A stretch of DNA of 64,000 bases. Origin: an uncultured Mobiluncus sp. (lineage in GTDB: Bacteria > Actinomycetota > Actinomycetes > Actinomycetales > Actinomycetaceae). Position 1 is the stretch's first letter; every line of letters starts with the position of its first letter. The stretch is from assembly GCF_943914685.1 (NCBI RefSeq), contig NZ_CALUCZ010000010.1:1-64000 (forward strand), in the 5' to 3' direction. Positions 43,177 through 51,971 of this stretch are shown here, piece after piece. The notes below the pieces were generated by a model. That model searched no databases. It was not told where the DNA came from and saw only the letters and a list, made by a program, of their open reading frames with translations. Made by a program: the position numbers and the translations under genes.

Positions 43177-43255
43177 TAACCCGAAACGGAATCCCGGGCC
43201 ACACCGCGACCCAACCCCATGAGCGAACCCCTAACCCGGACCCAATACGGAAAGC

Positions 43256-43287
43256 AAAGCCCCCGACGGGGTATCGCCGGGGGCTTT
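43256..43287. terminator. Terminator for the convergent genes
   Basis: AAAGCCCCCG (43256-43265) pairs perfectly with CGGGGGCTTT (43278-43287); it lies at the 3' end of the large leftward protease gene and after the YgjP-like gene. Confidence 0.8.
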
Positions 43288-43309
43288 CGCTATTTGAGAA
43301 TCGCAGAGG

Positions 43310-46300
43310 TTACTTGGACAAAGTCCCTTTCACACTCTTGACAATCTTTAACACCTGAGAGTTGGAGTCAAAGTAGGCCACGTTAGACAGGTTGCCGTCC
43401 TTGTCGAGGAAGAACAACACCGGTACGTAGCTGGATCCCACCACGTTAAACAGCGGGTAGCCGTTGAGATGGAAATCGCTTTCCATATCGGACAGACCTA
43501 GGCGGCTCAGCGTGTTGCGCACGGTGGAAGAATTCCCGGACAACATGACTTCGGCAAAGTTGAACCCTGACTTGTTGATGTCGTGCAGCTGGCGCCAACT
43601 GGCTTGGCAGGCCGAGCAATCGGGACGTCCCAAAGCCAACACGGTCGGACGCTTGCCGTCAGTCAGGTCGCTAACCTGGAGCGATTTGCCGTCCAGAGAC
43701 TGGAGCGTGTAATCGTTCAGATTCTTGGCGTAGGCGTTGCGCATCTTGGAAGCCAAGTCGCTGCCTGACAGGTGCGAGAACTCGCCGTTAGCGTCGCGCT
43801 GAGCATAGCTGAGCGTGGTGAGCTCACCGGTGTCGCCGCCGGTATCGCCCGGGTCATCAGGATCCACGGTTGGATCTGGAGTCGGCTCGTTCGGATCCGG
43901 AGTCGGTTCGTTGTCGTCGGGGTCAACCGGGTCGGTCGTATCACTGAAGGTGCGCTCCACGAACGCCGGCAGGGACGCCGCGGTTTGGGAACCGCCAATG
44001 TTGACCAAGCGGCCATTAGCGTCCAGCAGCAGCGTGTTCGGCGTGGTCAGGAAATCCGCCCGGGCAGCCCAAATCGTGTCCACCGCATCATAGTAGATAT
44101 GGGGACGCATAGCCTCGAGTCCGTTTTCAGAGATGACCTTGTCAACCATGTTCACGGTCTCTTGCATATTTTCCGCCACGGAAGTCACAACTTCGATGAA
44201 GTTGTACTTGGAATGGTCGAGTTTCACCATCTCTTTCCAGGTGTTCACACAAGACCCGCAGCCCGGGTAGCCGAACATTAGCACGGTGGTTTTGTTCGGG
44301 TCCACCAGAGACTCTAGCGACTTCACTTGGCCCGAGGCGTCCTTGACCCGGTATTGCAAGAAGTTCTTGCCATAGTGGTGGGTCAAGGATTCGTAAGCCA
44401 CATCGGTGTGCTGCAGGCCCTTGAAGTCGCCGCGCTTTTCCCGCTGGTCGAAGGTCAGCCAGGCCAACCCGGAATTAGGCTCGACTTTACCGTCTGCGGT
44501 GACGCGGAACAGGGCCAGACCATTGCCGTCAACAAAGTTTGCTTTCGTGGCCGTGATCGCCACGCGATACAGTCCCTTGGAGGCGTTGAACGGCAGCTTC
44601 ACGTCCATGGTGGCTTCACCGCGGTTACTCATCGTCAAATCCTGGGTGGCAATAGCCTGACCCGCGGCATTCGTGACGGTGACTTTGGCATTAGCCTTGC
44701 GGATATAGTTGCCGTCCAAGTCATTGACCAACACATTGACCTTGACGGGGTCCCCCGCCCGGTAAGCCGGAGCATCGGTGGAGGCCACGATATCGAGGGC
44801 CTTCACATATTCGGGGAACACGGCAGCACGGCCCTCGTTGAGCCACTTGGTCATGCCACCATTCATCCAGTAAATGTACTTGAAGCCCTTTTCCTGCATG
44901 AGTTTGGCGGTGGCCCCGCTGCGGACCTGAGTGCGGCACAGCAACAGGTAGGTCTTATCCTTATCGAGGGTATCCAACCATTCCGACAGGCCATCGGCGT
45001 AGTAGTCGCGGTTCACCGCCCCGTCGATGTGCGATTCGAGGTATTCCGCCTTGGTACGCATATCCAACAGCACGAAGTCATCCTTGCCCAGGCGCTCTCC
45101 GAGCAAAGTTGCGGCTTCATCGGTCTCAATCATCTTGTAGATCTTCTGTTTTCCATCGTTGGGATCGACCGGATCCGGCTGAGGATATTCGGAACCAAAG
45201 ACTACCGAATAGTGACCCACGCCCCGGTAGTATCCGTTCGCGGCGATGGTGACTTCGACGTTGTAACGCCCCTCGCTCATATCCGAATTCGGCTGGATGG
45301 AAACCCAGGTCTGGCCGTAATAGTTCGTGCCTTTCACCAAGTTAGTCTCGAAACCATTAGGACCGGTGACATTGATGTAGGCGGTCGCGTAAGGCAGACC
45401 GTAGCCGTAGGCGTTGCGAGCCGTAATCGAAATCTGCGCCCGTTGGCCGAAGTCGTACTGGGTCGAAGACGACTGGAAGTACACCATTGGGGTGTAGGGG
45501 TTGATTTGGTTGACGATATCGAAAGACATCGTCGCTACGCCCCGGTTGAAACCGGGTTGTTTCGTGGTGAAACGAGCCAGGTAGGTACCCGGTGCGGCGT
45601 TGCGGGCCGTGGTGTAGCTGTAGGTCGTCGCCCCCTGGTAGTTTGCCTGACCTTGGTCAGAGTGAATGACCTTGCCAGAGGGGTCAACGATGTCCACTTT
45701 TACCTCAGCGCCCGCCGCATAACGGCGTGGCTGCCAGGTGCTGACATAGAAGTTGATGGTTCGTCCACGAGCCACCACAGAACGGTCTGCGGAAACTTTT
45801 GCCTTTAAGCTCGGGGCAGTGGGATCAACTTCGCCATCGTCAGGTTTCGGCTTGTTCTCGTAAACGGTGTAGGTAAACGACTGGCGAGCCGACTCGTAGC
45901 CGCTCTTCGCGACCGCCACGGTCAGGGTGTATTTCCCCGCCACCGTGTTGAGTGAGGCGGGCACGTTGAGGGTAGCCTTGCCGCTGCGGTCCGTGGTGCC
46001 GCTCAAGCTCCGCGAAGCGCCTTTCGGGTTGGTTACCGTTGCATTCACGGTGGTGTTTTCCACCGGAATGTTCGCTTGGTCTTTAACTGCCAGGTTCACG
46101 TTCAAGCCGTTGTTCTTAGCGACTTGGGTAGCGCTCAAGGTGGCGACCAGTTTCAAGGTGCGCTGCACCGGGGCAGGTTCCGTGACCGTGACTTTAACCG
46201 AGGCGCTAATCCCTGAACCGTCAGTCGCCTGCGCGGTGATGGTAGCACTGCCCGCGGCCACGGCGCTGACCTTACCGGAGTTGTCAACGGTAGCGACCGA

Positions 46301-47965
46301 GCTATTGCTGGAGGACCACTTCAACACCTTGTTGGTGGCGTTTTCCGGGGTGACGGTGGCCTGTACCGTGTCGCTGGACCCGACCTGCAGCGACAGCTGG
46401 GAGGGGTTGAGCATGATGCCGTCGACACGGGTTTCATCGTCCGGCTTCGGCGCGGTACCGGCCGGAACGGTCATAGCTTTCAAGCTCACGTTCGAATTGG
46501 CGCGGAACCGGGTCAAATCGCCCCAGGAGCTACCGTCGTAGGAAATGTAGGACTGGCCGGCGCGAGCCGTGGCGCGTGAGGAATAGCCCCACTGCGGCTG
46601 CTCAATCGGGATGGGGTAGTTGTATCCCGGAGTGGTCAGTTTCACCATAATGGCGAAGGTGCGGCCTTTTGCGACGGTTTGCGGGTCGAGGTCGACCGTG
46701 TGGTAGCCCGCAAAGGTCAAGCGGCCCGAAGCGACCTGGTGAGTGGTGTCAAAACCTTTCGCTGGTGTAAAGTTCGGGTCCACGTAGACTTCGTAGCTGG
46801 CGCCGTTGGAAGGCACGAAGAAACCGGCTTCCTTGACGTCCACGTTTTCCTTAGTGGGACCAAAGACGTTGGCGAACCAGCCGGTCGGGCCTTGCCCGAT
46901 GGTGCCGGTCATGCCCAGCGGATCGTAATACCAGATAGTGCTGTTTTCGGTCTTGGGTTTCAGGACGAAAGCCGCGTTATTGGTTTTACCCATGATTCCG
47001 TCGTAGTAGGAAACGTAGAAGTAACCATGGTCGTTGCCCCAGTTTTGTCCCCAGGAGTTTTTTACAATCCAGGCGCCGTTGCCCGGTGGACGGTAATAGA
47101 AGTTCGAGGCGGAATAGTTATCGTCCCAGCCCACGATGCTTACCGCATGGTTGGGCGTGCCGTAGCCGCGGTCGTAGTGACCCATGGTGCGGAAGTTCAG
47201 ATAGTTCGTGCCGCCGTAGACCGTGGTGTACAGCGCCCCATAATCCATGATGGCGCGCTTCATGGTTTCGGTGTCCGCCCCCGAACGCATCGTCGGCAGG
47301 TAATGCACGTCGTCGATGTCGAATAGCCGGGTCAGGTTGGCCGGAGAACGGAAGTAGTAAGGATTGTAGGGGTCGTCCCGCTCGGCAACAGGCCCACTCC
47401 AGCGTGCCAGGTAAGCCGCCGCGACCTGTTCGGTTCCGCCGTCGTTGGGGCCCCAGTCAAAGCCGTGGGTGTTGCGCATATTGGCTTCCGAGTAGTCCGG
47501 GTTCGAGTCGAGCCCCTTGGACAGCGCAATCGATTCTTCGGAGGCGTTCGCAGCGAAAGACCAGCACGAGCCGTTAGGTCCCTGGTCGCGCACCGGGGTA
47601 GAGCGGTTCAGTTCGCGCAAATCAAAACGGGCCGGCAGCTCTGCCGGGGCGCTAGCACGCATCGGTACGCGCGCACCGCTCAACAAGTTGTAGTTGGTGT
47701 TGATTTTTACCGGGTCTTGGCGCTGACCATTTTCACGACTGCTGGGAGCTCTGAAGGATCTGTCAGAGCTGCGGGTGCGGCTGCGGTCGTGGGTAAAACT
47801 TGGGTTCAGCGGAGCGTCACTAACAGTCAAGTCCGCGTTGAGACTGGGATTCGGTTCAGTGTTCGGATCAGCTGCTGCCACGGAGGGCACTGAGGCACTG
47901 AAGGATAATCCCGCGATGGTGAGTAGGGAAACGAACCCCACTTTGATCTGAGATAGTTTCTTCAT
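43310..47965 (-). CDS. Secreted papain-like (C1) protease with Ig-like, rhodanese and two thioredoxin-like domains
   Basis: A 1551-residue exported protein. ATG 47965 (AGGA upstream) gives a signal peptide ending near VAAADP. Domains in order: C1A peptidase at about 110-330 with PVRDQGPNGSCWSFA (Cys near 135), NHAVSIVGW (His near 273) and KNSWGQNWG (Asn near 301); a lectin-like segment; a Big_2 Ig-like domain at about 510-590; further Ig/macroglobulin-like repeats; a rhodanese domain at about 947-1046 with the loop LLCRTQVRSG (Cys near 1010); another Ig-like domain; TlpA-like thioredoxin domains with CGSC (near 1235) and CSAC (near 1450), each with a cis-Pro, joined by a D/P/T/E linker. No LPXTG motif or C-terminal membrane anchor is seen. 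Probably a surface or secreted protease linked to thiol redox chemistry. Confidence 0.85.
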   Translation of the reverse strand: MKKLSQIKVGFVSLLTIAGLSFSASVPSVAAADPNTEPNPSLNADLTVSDAPLNPSFTHDRSRTRSSDRSFRAPSSRENGQRQDPVKINTNYNLLSGARVPMRASAPAELPARFDLRELNRSTPVRDQGPNGSCWSFAANASEESIALSKGLDSNPDYSEANMRNTHGFDWGPNDGGTEQVAAAYLARWSGPVAERDDPYNPYYFRSPANLTRLFDIDDVHYLPTMRSGADTETMKRAIMDYGALYTTVYGGTNYLNFRTMGHYDRGYGTPNHAVSIVGWDDNYSASNFYYRPPGNGAWIVKNSWGQNWGNDHGYFYVSYYDGIMGKTNNAAFVLKPKTENSTIWYYDPLGMTGTIGQGPTGWFANVFGPTKENVDVKEAGFFVPSNGASYEVYVDPNFTPAKGFDTTHQVASGRLTFAGYHTVDLDPQTVAKGRTFAIMVKLTTPGYNYPIPIEQPQWGYSSRATARAGQSYISYDGSSWGDLTRFRANSNVSLKAMTVPAGTAPKPDDETRVDGIMLNPSQLSLQVGSSDTVQATVTPENATNKVLKWSSSNSSVATVDNSGKVSAVAAGSATITAQATDGSGISASVKVTVTEPAPVQRTLKLVATLSATQVAKNNGLNVNLAVKDQANIPVENTTVNATVTNPKGASRSLSGTTDRSGKATLNVPASLNTVAGKYTLTVAVAKSGYESARQSFTYTVYENKPKPDDGEVDPTAPSLKAKVSADRSVVARGRTINFYVSTWQPRRYAAGAEVKVDIVDPSGKVIHSDQGQANYQGATTYSYTTARNAAPGTYLARFTTKQPGFNRGVATMSFDIVNQINPYTPMVYFQSSSTQYDFGQRAQISITARNAYGYGLPYATAYINVTGPNGFETNLVKGTNYYGQTWVSIQPNSDMSEGRYNVEVTIAANGYYRGVGHYSVVFGSEYPQPDPVDPNDGKQKIYKMIETDEAATLLGERLGKDDFVLLDMRTKAEYLESHIDGAVNRDYYADGLSEWLDTLDKDKTYLLLCRTQVRSGATAKLMQEKGFKYIYWMNGGMTKWLNEGRAAVFPEYVKALDIVASTDAPAYRAGDPVKVNVLVNDLDGNYIRKANAKVTVTNAAGQAIATQDLTMSNRGEATMDVKLPFNASKGLYRVAITATKANFVDGNGLALFRVTADGKVEPNSGLAWLTFDQREKRGDFKGLQHTDVAYESLTHHYGKNFLQYRVKDASGQVKSLESLVDPNKTTVLMFGYPGCGSCVNTWKEMVKLDHSKYNFIEVVTSVAENMQETVNMVDKVISENGLEAMRPHIYYDAVDTIWAARADFLTTPNTLLLDANGRLVNIGGSQTAASLPAFVERTFSDTTDPVDPDDNEPTPDPNEPTPDPTVDPDDPGDTGGDTGELTTLSYAQRDANGEFSHLSGSDLASKMRNAYAKNLNDYTLQSLDGKSLQVSDLTDGKRPTVLALGRPDCSACQASWRQLHDINKSGFNFAEVMLSGNSSTVRNTLSRLGLSDMESDFHLNGYPLFNVVGSSYVPVLFFLDKDGNLSNVAYFDSNSQVLKIVKSVKGTLSK

Positions 47966-48180
47966 GATTTTCCTAAACAATAGGTTCTCGGAATCAAGGC
48001 CGTTTGCATGACTCCCGGTTTCTAGCAGATACAAAAACCGTTATTGGTAATTTAGGGAGAAAAAATTTAAAAAACAAAAAAACGTTCAAGCACTATTTTT
48101 TCTATTCAAAAATGGAGATAAAGCCGCAGTTCAGAGAGATTTATTTACAGACCCGTAAAAAAGCCTCAAAACGCGCTATT

Positions 48181-48214
48181 TTTGCATTCAATATAGCCAT
48201 CTTATGAATGCAAA
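48181..48214. promoter_or_regulatory. Inverted repeat in the A+T-rich region upstream of the protease gene
   Basis: TTTGCATTCA (48181-48190) and TGAATGCAAA (48205-48214) are perfect inverted repeats with a 14-bp loop. The stretch 47966-48463 is unusually A+T-rich for this window, holds no convincing gene, and presumably includes the protease promoter. Confidence 0.5.
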
Positions 48215-48401
48215 CCTAAGATTATATTTTTCAATGTACAGAACGTGAACGAAAATTTGGGTGCTGAGGACAGCGTTCCTGCGCAGATGCATATTTCGCT
48301 GATTGAACAAATCGGTAACGTATTATTCCTGTCGACTACTGCTAATTTGTGTGTTCATTTGCACACCGAGAGGGCTCGGGGACCGAGGCGTGACAGACTA
48401 A

Positions 48402-48437
48402 ACCCCTGCGGCCTGTCTCAGGCAGTGCCGCAGGGGT
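48402..48437 (-). terminator. Terminator after the haem fusion gene
   Basis: ACCCCTGCGGC (48402-48412) pairs perfectly with GCCGCAGGGGT (48427-48437), just beyond the stop of the leftward gene; TTTAG follows on that strand. Confidence 0.75.
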
Positions 48438-48463
48438 CTAAAGATGCTCAGATTGAGTGAGGA

Positions 48464-50605
48464 CTATTGCCCGCAACCGCAGGACGGTTCCTCAGACTGT
48501 CCGCACTGGCCGCTCGCATCGTCACGCTTGGGCTGCAAATCCACCCACTCGCGAGGCTCCACACGCACCCCGGTAAAGAACGGGGTGTCAACGCGCACGA
48601 ACAGGCGGGCCTCAACCTCGCGCTGCTTGCGCAGCACACCCATCACCCGATCCAGGCGGTCAGCCTCCAGGGTGACGGTCCATTCCCAATCTCCCAGAGC
48701 AAACGCCGCCAGGGTCGAAACCGCCACATCATTGAAATCGTGGCCATTCATACCGTGTTCCTTGAGGATAGCGTTACGCCGCGCCTTGGGCAGGTAGTAC
48801 CAATCCCAAGAGCGCACGAAAGGATAGACCGTGGCGTACTTGCGCGGGGCGAAACCGCCCCAGCAGGCCGGCAGGTGCGATTCGTTGAACTCAGCGGGCA
48901 GGTGGCGGCTCATCGCTGACCAGACCGGCTCGAACAAAGCGGGTCGGCCGTGGCACGTCCCGATGGCTCCCACCTTGCGATACGCCTCTTGCAGAGCCTC
49001 GGTGTTATCGGCCAGCGCCCAAATCATCAGGTCAGCATCGGGGCGGAATCCCGACACGTCATACCAGCCGCGTACCACTACGCCGTTCACCGCTTCTTCC
49101 AAACGGTGGGTAATGCGCTCCAGACGCTGCGGGTCGGCGGGCAGGGGCCGGGTCCGACGAAACACCATGTGCAGGGAGTAGTTCTCTCTGGCGTTGACTT
49201 CGTGATAATCGACCGCGTAATCGCGCGGGTCGCCGGTGATTTCCGGAGCTGTTTGAACGGATTGGGGATGTCCCATGGTTTCTCCTTTGATTGAGGTTGG
49301 GTTAACAGTGTGATGAGGACGAGAGTGGGTAGGGCGCGGATACTGGCAGCAGTTCGGTCCGCAGGTTTCCGCCAACGGCGGGTAGGTGTCGGGCTCCACG
49401 GACTGTTGGGGGTGTTCTCCACGTGCAAAGGCGGCCCGTTCGTAAACCAGGTCAGCCAGTTCATCCAGGAACTCAGAGTCAGATTCCGCGGTGGCAGCTC
49501 GGCGGTATTCCAGGCCAAGTTCCTGGGCGGTAGCGGCGGCCTCGGTGTCGAGGTCATAGACGACTTCCATATGGTCCGAAATAAAACCAAAGGGAGCCAC
49601 GATGACCCGGCGCACCCCGGCGGCCACCAAATCGCGCAAGTGGTCATTAATATCGGGTTCCAACCACGCTTGGTGGGGGGAACCAGAACGGGAACAAAAC
49701 GCCAGCGACCACGGTATTTCCAGTCCTTGTGCAGAAAGGTGTCGGTTGATGGCTTGTGCTATCGCGAGGTGCTGAGCCAGGTAGGTCCAGCCCTGCCCCA
49801 AGGCGTCTTGCTCACGGGTCACCGCCGGCAAAGCATTGAGGGCTTCGGGGGGAAAGTCTGTCAGGCGCTGGCGCAAGGGGACGCTGGGCCGGCTGACCGG
49901 AGTGTCAAAACGGTCGTCGAACAGGGCCGGTTTCCGCACTGTCGAGGAATCCGGGGTCGCACTGTGGGCAGAGCGGCACGGCCCGGAATGCTGCGCCATA
50001 GCCAGGGGAATCGAATGCGTCACGTAAACCAGGTGAACCGGTGAGGGTGACGCCGCGAAAGATTGGTCAGAAGCGGGGGTCACGTTTAGGTCCCGGGCAG
50101 CCGCCGCGATAGCGCGGGCGTTAGCGCTGACAAATCCGGGGGTATTCGCAAAAGGGCGGACCCGGTCCAGCGTGACTTCACCGGCCACCTCGGGGCGGGC
50201 GGCGCGCAGGTCAGCGAGCGCCTGAGCCAGGTTTTCCCGGTATTGCCGGCACCCCGAATAACACGTGTAGGCGGTAGTGAACAGCGTCAAAATCCGGCGC
50301 GCTCCCCGGTCAACCAAGTCAATGAGACTTTCGCTGAAATACGGGTGCCAGTTACGGTTGCCTACCGCATAGATAAGCTCATCGCCGAGGCGTTGGTGCA
50401 GGCCGGCCAAGAGTTCGTCATTGCGGGCATTAATGGGGGAAACACCGCCAAACAGGCGATAGTGTCCGCCGACTTGTTCTAGGCGAGAATCGGGAATCCC
50501 CGCCCCGCCGGTCGCGTTGCGCAAGAACGGCAACACGTCCTCTGGGCCGTTCGGTCCTCCATAGCTGACCAGCAGTAACGCATCGTAGGGAGACAAATTG
50601 TGCAT
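48464..50605 (-). CDS. Coproporphyrin ferrochelatase-coproheme decarboxylase fusion (CpfC/HemH-ChdC/HemQ)
   Basis: A 713-residue protein joining the last two steps of the coproporphyrin route. Residues 1-440 are the ferrochelatase: LLLVSYGGPNGPEDVLPFL, HYRLFGGVSPINA, SGCRQYREN, THSIPLAMA, and a Cys-rich end (TCGPNCC) like the [2Fe-2S] ligands of actinobacterial enzymes. Residues 444-713 are the decarboxylase: DYHEVNARENYSLHMVFRR, GWYDVSGFRPDADLMIW and YPFVRSWDWYYLP; the tail is again Cys-rich. The linker codons spell AAAGGAGA just before an internal ATG at 49276, so decarboxylase may also be made alone. Start ATG 50605 is chosen as the family start, 5 nt after hemA. Confidence 0.9.
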   Translation of the reverse strand: MHNLSPYDALLLVSYGGPNGPEDVLPFLRNATGGAGIPDSRLEQVGGHYRLFGGVSPINARNDELLAGLHQRLGDELIYAVGNRNWHPYFSESLIDLVDRGARRILTLFTTAYTCYSGCRQYRENLAQALADLRAARPEVAGEVTLDRVRPFANTPGFVSANARAIAAAARDLNVTPASDQSFAASPSPVHLVYVTHSIPLAMAQHSGPCRSAHSATPDSSTVRKPALFDDRFDTPVSRPSVPLRQRLTDFPPEALNALPAVTREQDALGQGWTYLAQHLAIAQAINRHLSAQGLEIPWSLAFCSRSGSPHQAWLEPDINDHLRDLVAAGVRRVIVAPFGFISDHMEVVYDLDTEAAATAQELGLEYRRAATAESDSEFLDELADLVYERAAFARGEHPQQSVEPDTYPPLAETCGPNCCQYPRPTHSRPHHTVNPTSIKGETMGHPQSVQTAPEITGDPRDYAVDYHEVNARENYSLHMVFRRTRPLPADPQRLERITHRLEEAVNGVVVRGWYDVSGFRPDADLMIWALADNTEALQEAYRKVGAIGTCHGRPALFEPVWSAMSRHLPAEFNESHLPACWGGFAPRKYATVYPFVRSWDWYYLPKARRNAILKEHGMNGHDFNDVAVSTLAAFALGDWEWTVTLEADRLDRVMGVLRKQREVEARLFVRVDTPFFTGVRVEPREWVDLQPKRDDASGQCGQSEEPSCGCGQ

Positions 50606-50610
50606 ATGAT

Positions 50611-51897
50611 TTACCTGACTTCGGCATTCAGAGCGGCTTCGAGTATCTCGGGAGTTAGTCCCCATACAGTTGCTAGGGCGTCAACCCACTCGGCACTCAA
50701 ACCCGCCTCGGCCGCCATGTGGGCGGAAACAGTGGGAGTATGCGCCAGCTTGGCGATGACGTGATGAATCGCGGCCTCCGCGGCCTCGCGAGAAATCATG
50801 TCGCCAGCGGGAAGTCTGTCAATCTCGGCTGCGGCCGCCTGCTGGAAAATGGCGCGTAGCTGCACGATAGCCGGATCCATGTGACGTGCCGCCACCGCCG
50901 CATCGTACTCACTCAAACCTTGTTCAATAATTTCGTGTGCCCGGCGCACTTGGGACACCGCCAAAGCCGGAACCCGGTGACGAATATCCTCCAAATCCCA
51001 TAACGCGACCCCCGGCAGGTCCCGCACGCTTTCCTCCACGTCACGATGTAGCGCCAGATCCAAAATGGTCAAAGAACTCTCCGGTCCCGACAAGCTGTCG
51101 TGCACCTGTTCGCGGCGCAGCACCGGGGCGCCGATTCCCCGCGCGGTGACGACCAAATCCGCCTGTTGTAGCGCCGGCACTAAATCAGCGGCGGGAATGA
51201 CACGGGTTCCGTGATTCTTGGCAAAGGCCGTGACCCGCTCCGAAGTCGAAATATTGGCGATATCGCGCACCCCGCGGGCACGCAGCTGGGCGACCGTACT
51301 TCCGGCATAAGCACCGGTGCCAACCAAAAGAACTTGTGCCTGCCGCCATTGGGGTAAACGACCGCTCTCTTCCGCCACGTCCAGCGCCACGGAAACCACG
51401 GAACGCCCTAGTCCGGTCAGTTCAGTCTTGCTGGCAACTTTCCGGGCGGTGGATAACGCTCCCTCAAACATTCGCACCATCAACCCGTGCACTTCCCCCA
51501 AGTCTTGGGCGCGCGTAAAGGAACGGCGCACCTGACCCGCGACCTCGGCCTCACCCACCACCATAGAATCCAATCCAGCAGCAACCCGATACAGGTGCTC
51601 GGCAACCGCGCGACCCTCAATAAAATTCCACGCCAGCGTGCCGTTCTGGGCATGAGGCGGGTGGGGGGCCACGAGCTGTTGCGTTTCGGAGGGTAGGTCT
51701 TGGGCGGGAACCAGGCGCACTCCCGGATCGGCCGAAGCATAGATTTCCACGCGGTTACAGGTTGAGACCAGCACCAGGGAATGCACCCCCGGCGTATCGA
51801 GCCATTCCGATTCCTTTTCCGCAGCTTGAGACGCCGCCTGAGCCACTTCAGCCAAGCTGTGGGTCAGGTGATTGACGGTGTAAAGTTGAAAAGGCAT
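50611..51897 (-). CDS. hemA: Glutamyl-tRNA reductase
   Basis: A 428-residue enzyme that reduces glutamyl-tRNA to glutamate-1-semialdehyde, the first committed step of haem synthesis. The catalytic cysteine is in LVLVSTCNRVEIYA; GRAVAEHLYRVAAGLDSMVVGEAEV and the NADPH-binding LLVGTGAYAGSTVAQLRARG follow. It is divergent from hemE and followed at once by the ferrochelatase fusion gene. ATG 51897 is used; the preceding TTG codon is an alternative. Confidence 0.93.
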   Translation of the reverse strand: MPFQLYTVNHLTHSLAEVAQAASQAAEKESEWLDTPGVHSLVLVSTCNRVEIYASADPGVRLVPAQDLPSETQQLVAPHPPHAQNGTLAWNFIEGRAVAEHLYRVAAGLDSMVVGEAEVAGQVRRSFTRAQDLGEVHGLMVRMFEGALSTARKVASKTELTGLGRSVVSVALDVAEESGRLPQWRQAQVLLVGTGAYAGSTVAQLRARGVRDIANISTSERVTAFAKNHGTRVIPAADLVPALQQADLVVTARGIGAPVLRREQVHDSLSGPESSLTILDLALHRDVEESVRDLPGVALWDLEDIRHRVPALAVSQVRRAHEIIEQGLSEYDAAVAARHMDPAIVQLRAIFQQAAAAEIDRLPAGDMISREAAEAAIHHVIAKLAHTPTVSAHMAAEAGLSAEWVDALATVWGLTPEILEAALNAEVR

Positions 51898-51950
51898 CAA
51901 CCTTTTTATACCTTAAATAGAATTACCCCCGCAAAACAGTTACTAAGGGT

Positions 51951-51965
51951 ATCCTAAGTTAGGAT
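51951..51965. promoter_or_regulatory. Palindrome between hemA and hemE, candidate operator
   Basis: ATCCTAAGTTAGGAT is a 7-1-7 palindrome that ends 6 bp before the hemE start. It resembles metal-dependent regulator sites (CCTAA/TTAGG half-sites as in DtxR/IdeR boxes, but arranged differently). A haem- or iron-linked repressor could act here; unproven. Confidence 0.4.
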
Positions 51966-51971
51966 TGTATT

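Noticed and set aside
44327..45808. A 493-codon rightward open frame opposite the large protease gene
   Set aside because: An antisense shadow of the Ig-like and rhodanese region; no ribosome site or domain, and the leftward protein has clear conserved motifs.
48004..48207. A 67-codon rightward frame in the A+T-rich region upstream of the protease gene
   Set aside because: Composition is lysine/phenylalanine-rich as expected from A+T-rich non-coding DNA, no ribosome site, and it overlaps the protease leader.
48245..48460. A 71-codon rightward frame before the haem fusion gene
   Set aside because: It runs through the terminator hairpin of the convergent gene and has no ribosome site or recognisable motif.
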